The notes: generated by a model not told the origin, from the letters alone. DNA of 64,000 nucleotides from Paenibacillus xylanexedens (GCF_007676705.1 NZ_VEBF01000003.1:248001-312000); one strand, 5' to 3'; shown: positions 45,422 through 54,195, counted from the stretch's first letter. Made by a program: numbers and translations.

Positions 45422-45590
45422 TGCAAGGTAGGTCTCCTGGCTCTGGATCATCAGCTTCCTTTTCTGTCTTCCCCGGCTAGCGAGTGACTTGGATCAAAAA
45501 GGGCTTCACCATTACAGTGGCGGGACCGCTCGGGACTTTCACCCGATTCCCTGTTACCTCTTGCTTTACGCAAGAGCACCTTGCTTGTTT
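45422..45590 (-). promoter_or_regulatory. cobalamin riboswitch
   Basis: On the minus strand the element runs from GGTGC...TAACAGGGAATC..GGTGAAAGTCCCGAGCGGTCCCGCCACTGTAA-type core (read in pieces: GGTGC near 45580, GGGAATCGGGTGAAAGTCCC near 45550-45531, B12 box GCCACTG near 45521-45515) to GCCAGGAGACCTACC at 45441-45427. These are the hallmark segments of the class-I cobalamin riboswitch. It sits 360 nt upstream of cbiH and controls the corrin-ring operon through the terminator at 45236-45270. Confidence 0.93.
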
Positions 45591-45680
45591 TCATCAATAT
45601 TGTCTTCATAATAACACCGCTCAGGAAATAATGTCCATGCTTATGATACTTGTCTCTTCTTCTATTTTCAGACAAAACAG

Positions 45681-45712
45681 AAAAAAGTCCTGATCCAAAA
45701 CTCAGATCAGAA
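45681..45712 (-). terminator. terminator of the hemD-like gene
   Basis: On the minus strand CTGATC pairs with GATCAG around a short loop, followed by GACTTTTTTC. It separates the hemD-like gene from the riboswitch unit. Confidence 0.65.
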
Positions 45713-45806
45713 CCCGGAATAACATATGCATATACCACTCGTTTTGAATCATCAAACTGCCGAAGGATTGAATTCGTTTATACTCATTGCTCGACTGTTT
45801 TTGCTG

Positions 45807-46637
45807 CTATTTGCGGATCTTGTCCGCATGTCCCGCTGCGAAGTAACGCCCGAGTTCAACGATGAGTGCGCCCATCTTCTCTTCCTCCGGAATCACCAGC
45901 GCTTCAATGCCTTCTTCTCGCATCGAATTAGCCGTCACTTTACCCACAGACGCAGGGATTACACCTTGTCTGAAAGCTTCCAGCATCGGTTCGAGCTTAT
46001 TCTGCGATGCCGCATATTGCGCCAGGAATCTAACCTGTGGTCCACTTGTGAACGCTACAGCATCTATTTCGTACTGTACAATCTCATTCAAAAGCTGTTC
46101 CAGCTCAGCCTCTTCCGGTGGAACATGGCGGTAAGGAAGCACTTGGCGCACGATTGCTCCTTGTTCCTCCAACCATGAAACGAGTCTGGGAGCTGTTTCC
46201 CCGTGAAGCTGCAACATCACCTTTTTCCCTGCGAGATCATGTGGCGCGAATTCACGAATAAGCCCGTCCGTGCTGCCATCATCATCCCGTACTAGCGGCG
46301 TTAATTTGCGCTTTCTAAGTGCATTCACCGTCTTGTATCCTCTGGCCGCAATTGAGGATTCCGACAGTGCATCCAGTAATTTTCCCGCAACTTCCATATC
46401 CTCAGCCATTTCAAATAACGCGTCCAGACCCATGCCAGTGGTCAATACCGCCCAGTCTGGTGGGTCCGAGATCCAGGATACCAGACCATCCCTGATATTC
46501 CGATCATCCAGAAATACCGTTCCCTGTGCCGGTCGCACAAGCGGAATGCCACCCATTTTTTCAACCAATAAGGACATCTCTTTCGACTTTCGCGGTCCTG
46601 TCAATGCTACACGTACACCTGCCAAATGTTGAGCCAT
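45807..46637 (-). CDS. uroporphyrinogen-III synthase-like protein
   Basis: Protein of 276 residues with the bilobed HemD (HEM4) pattern: VRVALTGPRKSKEMSLLVEKMGG at the start, DWAVLTTGMGLDALF, then KVMLQLHGETAPRLVSWLEEQG, DAVAFTSGPQVRFLAQYA and IPASVGKVTANSMREEG. HemD proteins cyclise hydroxymethylbilane to uroporphyrinogen III, the common precursor of heme, siroheme and cobalamin. It is not within a hem operon here but lies directly upstream of the cobalamin riboswitch, so it may be a second copy for corrin supply. Possible non-catalytic relatives exist, so the exact role is inferred. A terminator isolates its transcript. Confidence 0.8.
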   Translation of the reverse strand: MAQHLAGVRVALTGPRKSKEMSLLVEKMGGIPLVRPAQGTVFLDDRNIRDGLVSWISDPPDWAVLTTGMGLDALFEMAEDMEVAGKLLDALSESSIAARGYKTVNALRKRKLTPLVRDDDGSTDGLIREFAPHDLAGKKVMLQLHGETAPRLVSWLEEQGAIVRQVLPYRHVPPEEAELEQLLNEIVQYEIDAVAFTSGPQVRFLAQYAASQNKLEPMLEAFRQGVIPASVGKVTANSMREEGIEALVIPEEEKMGALIVELGRYFAAGHADKIRK

Positions 46638-46768
46638 CTCATGTTCCCCCCGTTAGTTCAGCCGAATGTTCATCAGTCTGACTACAGTATACAGGGTACT
46701 TCTTCGAAGGGAAACTGCACTTCCCCTCTTTTGGCCGTTTCATCTATAACGATTTTTGATGGAATGTA

Positions 46769-47911
46769 TCAGGAAGGCTGGAGCTCTCCACTATGGGAAT
46801 CCTTCCGTCTTTTCTCTCCGTCCTTCCCGGCATCTTTCGATTTTTGTTTAACCTTTTTGCGCGGACGAAGGAAAAGATACAGCACGAGAGGAAACAGTGC
46901 TTCAAATACAATAGCAATCCATGTCCATTCCCGGGTAAAACGATTGAGCTGAATCGCGTTTCGGAAGAACCAGAAAGAACATACGAATCCGACCAAGGCG
47001 ACCGGGCCCGTCATCATCTTTCCCGACAATTTCGGGATCATCCGCTTCAGTCCCCAGCAGACAAAGTATAGATCAAATGCAATCTTTGTGATCATGGTCG
47101 GCATGGTTACTGCTGCCAGCGCAAGGTCAAACCGGTCCAGAAAATCACTGATTTGCAGCTGCCTTGCCAGCTCATAGGATGGGTATACCAGTCTGGAAGC
47201 AATAGGGACTCCGATCGCAGTTATCGTCTCCACAAGGATAAGCATCATTAGGAGTGCAGAGATGATAATTCCCCATAGAACCGACTTGAAACGAAAATCG
47301 CTTCCTTTGACTACAAATGGCAATGCAATCATCTCTCCATAAAAAGAAAATATGTACCAACTCCCCTTGCCTACTCCTGCAACATCAACATGAAAATATG
47401 GCATGAGATTATCCATATTTACCTGCTGAATAAGCATGAAAGGTATAATCAACGAGATCAGCAGAAACAGCGTAACATACAACTCCGCCATTCCGATTAA
47501 GGAACCCAGTCCGCCTCGAACGATAAAGACCCCCATGACCACCAGAGATAATACAATGATGGAAATGGGTGTGTTCTCCAGTAGCGTTATACTTATATAG
47601 TCACCTGCTAGTCGGATATCTCTTGCAAACACGAAGAAAAAAAATAGAATGTACAGAAATCCCATTACTCTCCCCAAAAACGGGAATCGCTGAACAAGGG
47701 ATTCGAACAGATCCTGATTGGGAAATCGTCGCTGGACCCGACTTATTAACCATAGAGACACTATCATCACAAAAACGACGGGCACATACGAGAGATAAGC
47801 ATGCTGCTCCGCGTAGAAAATGGTCTGCGCGTGAGGCTGAATCAGCGTACCTGTAATACAAAGTAGCAGCACGAGCAGCACGATCTGCCTATGAGTCACA
47901 CTCTGATTCAT
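46769..47911 (-). CDS. spore germinant receptor B subunit (GerAB/GerKB family)
   Basis: Inner-membrane protein of 380 residues with about ten helices, in the spore-germination branch of the amino acid/polyamine/organocation transporter superfamily. It is thought to bind the germinant in the spore membrane. Typical start (VTHRQIVLLVLLLCITGTLI) and segments RDIRLAGDYISITLL and LVYPSYELARQLQISDFLDRFD. The last ~35 residues are strongly basic. It is the last gene of the operon, 33 nt after the D-subunit-like gene. Confidence 0.9.
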   Translation of the reverse strand: MNQSVTHRQIVLLVLLLCITGTLIQPHAQTIFYAEQHAYLSYVPVVFVMIVSLWLISRVQRRFPNQDLFESLVQRFPFLGRVMGFLYILFFFFVFARDIRLAGDYISITLLENTPISIIVLSLVVMGVFIVRGGLGSLIGMAELYVTLFLLISLIIPFMLIQQVNMDNLMPYFHVDVAGVGKGSWYIFSFYGEMIALPFVVKGSDFRFKSVLWGIIISALLMMLILVETITAIGVPIASRLVYPSYELARQLQISDFLDRFDLALAAVTMPTMITKIAFDLYFVCWGLKRMIPKLSGKMMTGPVALVGFVCSFWFFRNAIQLNRFTREWTWIAIVFEALFPLVLYLFLRPRKKVKQKSKDAGKDGEKRRKDSHSGELQPS

Positions 47912-47944
47912 ACAATACCTCCTTTCCGTCAGTTAATCTGCAAT

Positions 47945-48166
47945 CTATGGTAAAGGTAAAAATCGCTGAATAACGTGGCTTATCCATACCGTGACAAAAA
48001 CCGTTTTACTCAAGTGAGTGACATAGAACCAAATGACCGTTCCCAATGCAATCAGACCATAGGATATCCAGCGATTAATGGCTGCTGCCTGCTTCATATG
48101 TCTGAAATCCATCAAGATGACCACAATTGCCATGCCCAGATAGGTAAACAAAAGCGGTTTAATCAT
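47945..48166 (-). CDS. small two-TM protein of the germinant receptor operon (D-subunit-like)
   Basis: Membrane protein of 73 residues with two hydrophobic segments (LLFTYLGMAIVVILM and YGLIALGTVIWFYV). Small two-helix proteins encoded in ger operons are known as D subunits and modulate germination rate (for example GerKD, GerUD). The ATG at 48166 has GGAGGAGGAGG 6-7 nt upstream and overlaps the end of the C-subunit gene by 8 nt. A longer frame to 48190 is unsupported. Confidence 0.75.
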   Translation of the reverse strand: MIKPLLFTYLGMAIVVILMDFRHMKQAAAINRWISYGLIALGTVIWFYVTHLSKTVFVTVWISHVIQRFLPLP

Positions 48167-49358
48167 GTACGACCTCCTCCTCCACGACACCGATCGGTTT
48201 ATTGATTACTCCTACATTTTCAATAATGACATGGGGAATAACGGTTACCTCAACTTCAGGATAAATGACTTCCCATCGATCCTTCATCTTGTCCCATTCC
48301 GCCGGCAGGTGCTGATGGATAGATCGACCGATTCCAAGAATATCGGCATGATACTTCTGCTGAACCAATCGGATGCCTTCCTCAATATCTGACTTTATTT
48401 TCTTGTGGATGGCGTCATTTAACTTTAATATCTCATCCTCCCGCCGGTCACCGTAATTCGATTCGTTATCGACGATAACTCCCTTGGCGTACATTTGAAT
48501 GCTCACCTTAACCTTGTCATTCTTGACACTGGGATGCAGCGAAGAATTGTTCTCGTTCAGTTTAATGAATATATCTCCTTCTCCCCCTGGAGCCTCGACC
48601 ATAACCTCTGGTGCATTGGCCTCACCCATGGCCAGAATCAGTGCATCTGCCGGTGCTTTATCGATCATGCCTACCAGCTTGTCTTTCTTGAAAATGGCCA
48701 ATCCATCCATCTTGATGTTCGTTTTGGGGTCCTTCCAGTTCTTGGGCACAGTGTCAACAACCGAAGCTATGGGCAGAAAAGCATCTACGCCTTCGCTAAG
48801 AATGGAATCTATAAACGTCTTGAGCGAGCGGGGATTTCGCATATTTAAAAAACACAATTCCCGTACCATCTCAGATGGAAATTTTTCTATGGGTGCATCA
48901 GTATCCATGACCTTATATGCTTCTCCTCTTGTCACAACCGGCAACGCTGAGAAACGATTGAGCGGATAACGTGTCATCAAATCCAGCATAGGGGCAACGC
49001 CCTCCCTCGCCAAATCCTCACCGATTAGCATAGTACGCCGATGAGCGTAATATATTTTGCGTGAGAGCGCCTTTTGCCCTTCAAGAGATGTTCCGTGAAA
49101 GGTTTTGGCTGTATTGGACAATATGAACCAGGATTTATCACCACTTGTGCCCCCTCCTCCTCCTTCACTACCCGAAGAACCAGATTGTCCTGGAAGAGCA
49201 ATCTGCAGACTGGATCTGTAGTTTTGTTCCTCCTTATCCATAGCGACACCAATTACAAAGGCAACATCGTTTATTTCCTCTCGATCCCAGCAACCTGAAA
49301 TGAGAGAGGTACATAACAACAGAGCTATAACTGCCCGGTATTTATACATAAATTGCAT
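48159..49358 (-). CDS. spore germinant receptor C subunit lipoprotein (GerAC/GerKC family)
   Basis: Lipoprotein of 399 residues on the outer face of the spore inner membrane. Signal peptide II with lipobox L-I-S-G-C (Cys ~22: LLLCTSLISGCWDREEIND), and the family motif CWDxxEIND. The body shows the GerAC pattern (AFVIGVAMD, LIGEDLAREGVAPMLDLMTRYP). A low-complexity Gly/Ser stretch (GSSGSEGGGGGTSG) occurs at about 58-71. The ATG at 49358 lies just after the A-subunit stop with GGAAGGGTGG upstream; the frame to 49406 overlaps the A gene and is rejected. Confidence 0.92.
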   Translation of the reverse strand: MQFMYKYRAVIALLLCTSLISGCWDREEINDVAFVIGVAMDKEEQNYRSSLQIALPGQSGSSGSEGGGGGTSGDKSWFILSNTAKTFHGTSLEGQKALSRKIYYAHRRTMLIGEDLAREGVAPMLDLMTRYPLNRFSALPVVTRGEAYKVMDTDAPIEKFPSEMVRELCFLNMRNPRSLKTFIDSILSEGVDAFLPIASVVDTVPKNWKDPKTNIKMDGLAIFKKDKLVGMIDKAPADALILAMGEANAPEVMVEAPGGEGDIFIKLNENNSSLHPSVKNDKVKVSIQMYAKGVIVDNESNYGDRREDEILKLNDAIHKKIKSDIEEGIRLVQQKYHADILGIGRSIHQHLPAEWDKMKDRWEVIYPEVEVTVIPHVIIENVGVINKPIGVVEEEVVHD

Positions 49359-49362
49359 GGGT

Positions 49363-50958
49363 TTACCACCCTTCCTCTGCTTCGGGGGAACCATTGATCT
49401 TCTCATTCATCCGTTTCTGGTTATCATGGACGGTAGATGGACGATTGATCATTTTCCACCACGGCACACGAATGAGAATATCCTTGGTATCCGTTTTGCT
49501 GTATGGGCTAAGACCCGACAGATAAGGCACACCAAATGAAGTCATCTGGGTCAGATGCACCGAAATCAGGACCAGACCGATCACGATACCATACAGTCCG
49601 AACATGCCAGCCAGTAACATGATTGGAAAACGCAATAGACGAACGGTAATCGCAAAATTAAACCGCGGAATCGTAAAGGAAGCGATACCTGTCATGGATA
49701 CGATAATAACCATCGGTGCAGATACAATCCCTGCCTGAACGGCTGCCTGCCCAATTACAAGCGCACCCAAGATACTGACGGCCTGCCCTACCGTTTTCGG
49801 TAACCTGACTCCTGCTTCACGAAGTGCCTCGAAGGAGAGCTCCATGATGAGAGCTTCAACCAGTGCCGGAAAAGGAATAGCTTCCCGTGACCCGGCAATA
49901 CTCAGTACCAATGTGGTTGGCAGCATGTCCTGATGAAATGTCGTAATAGCGATGTATAGCGCTGGCAGGAATAACGCAATGGCTACGAACAAAAAGCGAA
50001 TCCAGCGCAACAGATTACTGATAAAGAATCGCTCATAATAATCCTCGCTGGCTTGAAGCATCTGCCACATCGTGACAGGGGCAATCAGCGCAAAGGGAGT
50101 ACCATCTACCATAATGGCAAACCGCCCTTCCAACAGATTGCCTGCTACCGTATCCGGACGCTCCGAATAGTGCATCTGCGGAAAGGGAGAATACGGATGG
50201 TCCTCAATTAACTCCTCGATATATCCTGTCTCCAGAATGCCGTCAATTTTGATCTTTTCCAGGCGTTCCTTAACGTCCTGGACCAGCTTTGGATCCGCGA
50301 TCCCTTCCAGGTAAGTCAGAACGATATCCGTTTTGGTTTCGGTACCCAGCGTCATGCTCACCATCTTGAGGGCAGGTGTCTTCAATTTGAAGCGTAATAA
50401 TGCTGTGTTCACCCGTAATGTTTCTGTAAATCCTTCCCGTGGTCCACGAATGACAGATTCTGTCTGAGGTTCCTCCACACCGCGTCTTACGCCACCTTTG
50501 ACATTGAACATCCATGCCTGGGCACTTCCATCGATCACCAGAAGTGCGGAGGATGCAAGGACACCTTCTGTCGCAGCAGCCCAAGTCTCAACTCGCTTCA
50601 CCTGCGTCAGCTCTACGCGTGTATCATCCAGTGGAACATCAGGTTCGTCTGTACGCTGCTGTATCAATCCACGAATAATCGGACGCAACATGTGATCCTG
50701 AATATCAGCCGAATTAACAATACCTTCGATGTATACCAGCAGCCCTTTCACTTCAGGCGTGATCATGACATTACGGAAAACCACATCCGAGCATTCGGAG
50801 AAGATCTCCTTTATCGCCTGAATCTGAGTCTCATGTACTGCGCTGATCGGCTGCCGCAGAAAAGGCGGGGACGGCAGTCCCAGAGGTACATGTTTTTTTT
50901 CTTCTGAAGCGGATCCCGAAGTTCTGGACTTGTCTTTCCCTGATGTTTTGTCTGCCAT
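49363..50958 (-). CDS. spore germinant receptor A subunit (GerAA/GerKA family)
   Basis: Membrane protein of 531 residues: a long cytoplasmic N-terminal domain, then about five helices (from about 310: FLFVAIALFLPALYIAITTFH) and a C-terminal cytoplasmic tail. Family motifs: EGIVNSADIQDHMLRPI, EGRFAIMVDGTPFALIAPV, REAIPFPALVEALIMELSFEALREAGVRLP and GALVIGQAAVQAGIVSAPMVI. It forms the receptor complex with the B, C and D subunits. The ATG at 50958 follows GGAGGGAC; an upstream ATG at 50988 is unsupported. First gene of the operon. Confidence 0.93.
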   Translation of the reverse strand: MADKTSGKDKSRTSGSASEEKKHVPLGLPSPPFLRQPISAVHETQIQAIKEIFSECSDVVFRNVMITPEVKGLLVYIEGIVNSADIQDHMLRPIIRGLIQQRTDEPDVPLDDTRVELTQVKRVETWAAATEGVLASSALLVIDGSAQAWMFNVKGGVRRGVEEPQTESVIRGPREGFTETLRVNTALLRFKLKTPALKMVSMTLGTETKTDIVLTYLEGIADPKLVQDVKERLEKIKIDGILETGYIEELIEDHPYSPFPQMHYSERPDTVAGNLLEGRFAIMVDGTPFALIAPVTMWQMLQASEDYYERFFISNLLRWIRFLFVAIALFLPALYIAITTFHQDMLPTTLVLSIAGSREAIPFPALVEALIMELSFEALREAGVRLPKTVGQAVSILGALVIGQAAVQAGIVSAPMVIIVSMTGIASFTIPRFNFAITVRLLRFPIMLLAGMFGLYGIVIGLVLISVHLTQMTSFGVPYLSGLSPYSKTDTKDILIRVPWWKMINRPSTVHDNQKRMNEKINGSPEAEEGW

Positions 50959-51065
50959 ATGCCGTCCCTCCGCTCGTTTTTTATACAAGGTAGCTTGTGC
51001 CAGACAGCAGGGAATTATGTGGTCCTTTTTGCAAAATTAAGAATGCATTCTCCGAATCCAGACAG

Positions 51066-51098
51066 CAAAAAGGCCCCTGTATTCACAGAGACCTTCTG
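51066..51098 (-). terminator. terminator of the 111-residue protein gene
   Basis: On the minus strand AAGGTCTCTGTG pairs with an imperfect CAGGGGCCTT and is followed by TTTTGC. It lies 31 nt after the stop codon. Confidence 0.6.
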
Positions 51099-51128
51099 GG
51101 ATGTTCCAATTCTATCGTTACATACAAG

Positions 51129-51464
51129 TTAATCGGCAAAATAATCTTCAGGGACATAACGAATTTCCGACTTCGCATAGATACTTAGCGTGTGACGCTC
51201 CTCGTCATACACTACTCGCTCACCCTCTACGTAGTACCAGTGCTTCAAAAGGGGCTGATCCTTGCGTTGGACGAATCGAAATACATTCAGTTCTTGTCTG
51301 AGCTCCAGGATCTGTTCCACGCTCTGCTCGTCCAGACCCGTCACGGTAAATACGAAATCTGTGCCCTCCTGCTGGAAGCGATAGGACAGTGTATCTGTTT
51401 TGCTGTTTGCCAAACCTCGACCAGTCACCGCATGCTTAACCATAAACCATTCCTGTTGCGCCAT
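51129..51464 (-). CDS. hypothetical protein, 111 residues
   Basis: Small soluble protein without recognisable domain. It is mixed alpha/beta (EWFMVKHAVTGR, FVFTVTGLDEQSVEQILELRQEL, HWYYVEGERVVYDEERHTLSIYA). No cysteines, signal or membrane helix. The ATG at 51464 has GAGGAGG 9 nt upstream, which supports expression. Monocistronic between the ger operon and the pirin gene. Confidence 0.7.
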   Translation of the reverse strand: MAQQEWFMVKHAVTGRGLANSKTDTLSYRFQQEGTDFVFTVTGLDEQSVEQILELRQELNVFRFVQRKDQPLLKHWYYVEGERVVYDEERHTLSIYAKSEIRYVPEDYFAD

Positions 51465-51508
51465 ACGTATAATCCTCCTCTGTTCTTGGAGTTTATTCCA
51501 ACACCCAT

Positions 51509-52210
51509 CTACGGCAAATCAATGATCATATAAAATGTATCTTCGTTTGCTTGCAGTTCTATGGAACTGTGTTGCTCCACACGAGCTGTGTCGCCTTCAT
51601 TCAACAGGTACTCTCCATTCAATCCCAACGTTCCTTCGATGGAGAAAATGTACATGCGACGTCCCGTATCCTGATTAAAGGTTAACGTCTCGTCTTTGGA
51701 CAATCGGCTGAGGTAGATCGTCATATCTTGATGAATGGTTGCCACTCTTGGTCCCCCATCTGGCGATACAATAGGCACAAGCGCTCCTGCCAATGCCGCT
51801 GGATCAAATGATGTGGTCTCATAGGAGGGCTCCAACCCTTTTGTCTGTGGCATGAACCAGAGCTGAAGCAAACGTACTTCTTCGGTATCGGATGCATTAT
51901 GTTCGGTATGAATCATGCCACTGCCTGCTGACATCCGCTGGATACCACCAAAGCCTGTAACGGCTACATTCCCCAGGTTATCTTCATGTCGCAACTTGCC
52001 GTTCAGTACGATGGATACAATCTCCATGTCACTATGCGGGTGAGCCCCAAAACCGCGACCAGGCGCGATCACATCGTCGTTCGCTACCCGCATCGGTCCA
52101 AACGAGGTATTATCCGGGTCTTGGTATTCTCCAAAGGAAAAGCTGTGACTGCCACGAAGCCAGCCTCGGTCAAAGCTGGAGCGGGCATCGGATGGAATGA
52201 CGTTAATCAT
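51509..52210 (-). CDS. pirin-family cupin (YhhW-like)
   Basis: Bicupin metalloprotein of 233 residues. The metal site is complete: H57-P-H59, H101 and E103 (GFGAHPHSDMEIVS, MIHTEHN). Other family segments are HSFSFGEYQDPDNTSFGPMRV and LQLWFMPQTKGLEPSYE. Some pirins are quercetin 2,3-dioxygenases, others bind transcription factors or iron; the substrate here is unknown. ATG 52210 is preceded by AAGGAGG at 9-10 nt; ATG 52219 directly abuts it and is rejected. Confidence 0.92.
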   Translation of the reverse strand: MINVIPSDARSSFDRGWLRGSHSFSFGEYQDPDNTSFGPMRVANDDVIAPGRGFGAHPHSDMEIVSIVLNGKLRHEDNLGNVAVTGFGGIQRMSAGSGMIHTEHNASDTEEVRLLQLWFMPQTKGLEPSYETTSFDPAALAGALVPIVSPDGGPRVATIHQDMTIYLSRLSKDETLTFNQDTGRRMYIFSIEGTLGLNGEYLLNEGDTARVEQHSSIELQANEDTFYMIIDLP

Positions 52211-52278
52211 AAAATGCATCCTCCTTATTTTTTCTTAGTAGCATACTTATTCTCATTGTATCAAACCAAAGGCTTGTC

Positions 52279-52352
52279 GTCCAAACCAAAAAGCTCCCTA
52301 CCGATCAGCCCGATTCGCGAATACAACTTCGGAACCGGGCTGGCCAATAGAG
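52279..52352 (-). terminator. terminator of the doxX-like gene
   Basis: On the minus strand a long imperfect stem (AAGCTCTCTA...CAGCCCG with CGGGCTG...TAGGGAGCTT) is followed by TTTTTGG, about 65 nt after the doxX stop. Confidence 0.75.
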
Positions 52353-52417
52353 AGCTTCGTTACAGAATGTCGTACCATCCTGCGCACCATTATTCGTTTA
52401 AGCAATGGTTATTGGAT

Positions 52418-52831
52418 TCAAGCACTCACATTTTGGCGAGAATTACCCTGTCTGGAGATAAGATAATCCACAGCCAGGAAGCGGCTTCCTGTGAAGAGCA
52501 GTGTCAGGGAACCAGCCAGCAGCAGATAATCTAACTCGGTACCACTCAGGAACGGCTCACCCATTTTGGCTGTAAACAGAACTCCAACCATCACGATGGC
52601 AAACAGGGCTGCAAACACGCGTGTACCCAGACCCAAAATCATCGCCGCACCACCCACCAACTCAATGATGGCTACAACGGATGCAAGAAATCCGGGAATA
52701 CCGATACTTTCGAAGAAACCTACTGTACCGCTGATTCCACCTTCGAATTTACTCCAGCCGTGCAATACAAAGATCAAACCGATCATAATCCTTGAGAAAA
52801 GTAATCCAATCTCTACACTTTTATTATTCAT
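52418..52831 (-). CDS. DoxX-family membrane protein
   Basis: Integral membrane protein of 137 residues with four helices. Typical DoxX start LFSRIMIGLIFVLHGWSKFEGG, then FLASVVAIIELVGGAAMILG and LDYLLLAGSLTLLFTGSRFLAVD. Family members are linked to redox homeostasis and quinone-related membrane oxidoreduction, but the reaction is not defined. ATG 52831 fits AGGAAGG 9 nt upstream; ATG 52837 is an alternative. Confidence 0.9.
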   Translation of the reverse strand: MNNKSVEIGLLFSRIMIGLIFVLHGWSKFEGGISGTVGFFESIGIPGFLASVVAIIELVGGAAMILGLGTRVFAALFAIVMVGVLFTAKMGEPFLSGTELDYLLLAGSLTLLFTGSRFLAVDYLISRQGNSRQNVSA

Positions 52832-52883
52832 GTTCATCTTCCTTCCTAGTGTTATACTCGACCTCACATTTAGCTAAATTAAT

Positions 52884-53744
52884 TCATCCAATGGACCAAA
52901 CAAACAAGATAGACAGCAACAGGAAAACGGTAACCGACATCAGAACGGCGTAGCGTGGCAATCTCAGCGTGACGTCCTGTTCCGGGTCCAGCAGACGTGA
53001 AATTCGGACATTTACCGACGTATCCGCAAATGACGATTGAACGGTTAGTTCTTTTGCTCCCCAAGGTTCAGGACAAGCACGGAGCAGCTTGAGCAAAGCA
53101 CTGCCAATACCTGCCGCGTTTCCTGTACGCTCAATGGCCTCATTGTCCGCCAGAATCTCTCTGACGATATTGTAATGTTTCGACGTATGCTTCAATACGG
53201 GAATATAAGGCATCATAATTGCAAACACCGACAGCAGCGTGGTCTTCAGTGGGTCACGGTGCCACAGATGGTGGACTTCGTGATACACAACCGCAGTCTC
53301 CTCTTCTGCATCAAGCATCGTCAGAAGCCCTGTGGAGAGTACGATACAAGGTCTCCATAAACCAATTGTAAATGCGACAGGGGATGGCTTGTCCACGACA
53401 ATGAATCCGGGCTGTCCGAGATGGTGATACCTCGACTCCAGTTCACGGGACAGTGCCCGGATCTCCATGGAGCGGAGTTTACGGACGGCTGCCCTGGTTT
53501 TCATCATGCGAACCGTAAGCAACCAGCCTGTCCCGGCGAATGTCAGCAAGACGAGTGCGAGCAGAAAATGTCCCACGGATAACCAACCCAGTCGGCTCAT
53601 CCAATGATTGCAGAGCCAGAGCAGATTAAACGGGATATCCCATCCAAAAATCTTGTACATCGCGTACATGAACATCTGCATGAACACGAGTAACGGAATG
53701 CCAAACCCGACGGTAAACAACAGCTTCGAGCGGGCCTTCCACAT
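52884..53744 (-). CDS. M56-family membrane metalloprotease (BlaR1/MecR1-like, no sensor domain)
   Basis: Membrane zinc protease of 286 residues. N-terminal helices at about 6-30, a second pair near 55-80, then the catalytic HEVHH motif (YHEVHHLWHRDPL) with the downstream E in REILADNEAIERT, and a last helix at 260-284. It lacks the extracellular beta-lactam-binding domain of BlaR1, so its signal is different or internal. It starts 1 nt after the BlaI-like gene stop and is co-transcribed with it: the protease would inactivate the repressor. Confidence 0.9.
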   Translation of the reverse strand: MWKARSKLLFTVGFGIPLLVFMQMFMYAMYKIFGWDIPFNLLWLCNHWMSRLGWLSVGHFLLALVLLTFAGTGWLLTVRMMKTRAAVRKLRSMEIRALSRELESRYHHLGQPGFIVVDKPSPVAFTIGLWRPCIVLSTGLLTMLDAEEETAVVYHEVHHLWHRDPLKTTLLSVFAIMMPYIPVLKHTSKHYNIVREILADNEAIERTGNAAGIGSALLKLLRACPEPWGAKELTVQSSFADTSVNVRISRLLDPEQDVTLRLPRYAVLMSVTVFLLLSILFVWSIG

Positions 53745-53745
53745 C

Positions 53746-54162
53746 TTAATCGCTGTCCTTTTTCCACTGCTTGATCTTCTGTTCCAGGCGTTCAATCAGA
53801 CCCGCATCTGCTTCATCCAGGGCATCCAACATATGATTCAATGCCAGCGCTCCGAATTCATCCACCAACTCATGTGACAGTTCCTTGGATTGGTCGTTCA
53901 TAAACTCCTCCTTGCTCTGTACCGGTTGGTACAAAGATGTTCTGCCCTTTTGAGACTTGCCAAGCAGTCCTTTGTCTACGAGCCGATTCATTACGGTCAT
54001 GACTGTATTAAAATTGACGTCTTTGTCTTGTTCAAGTGCGGTCTGCACTTCACGGATGCTGCTGCCAGGACGAGCCCATAAAATGTCCATGATCTTGGCC
54101 TCCAGCGGACCGAAAAATCGGTTGAGCCCACGCTCACCCACTTTGAAATTGTGTATTCTCAT
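53746..54162 (-). CDS. BlaI/MecI/CopY-family transcriptional repressor
   Basis: Winged-helix repressor of 138 residues. N-terminal DNA-binding domain (LNRFFGPLEAKIMDILWARPGSSIREV, FNTVMTVMNRLVDKGLL) and a helical dimerisation region. Controls itself and the adjacent M56 protease gene, probably through the palindrome at 54179-54195. The true target set is unknown because no beta-lactamase gene lies next to it. Confidence 0.93.
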   Translation of the reverse strand: MRIHNFKVGERGLNRFFGPLEAKIMDILWARPGSSIREVQTALEQDKDVNFNTVMTVMNRLVDKGLLGKSQKGRTSLYQPVQSKEEFMNDQSKELSHELVDEFGALALNHMLDALDEADAGLIERLEQKIKQWKKDSD

Positions 54163-54178
54163 ATTCTGACACCCCTCA

Positions 54179-54195
54179 CACTACTCATTGTAGTG
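54179..54195 (-). promoter_or_regulatory. BlaI-type operator
   Basis: CACTAC-TCATT-GTAGTG resembles the TACTACA/TGTAGTA dyad of BlaI/MecI operators and lies 17 nt before the repressor start, suggesting autorepression. Confidence 0.7.
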
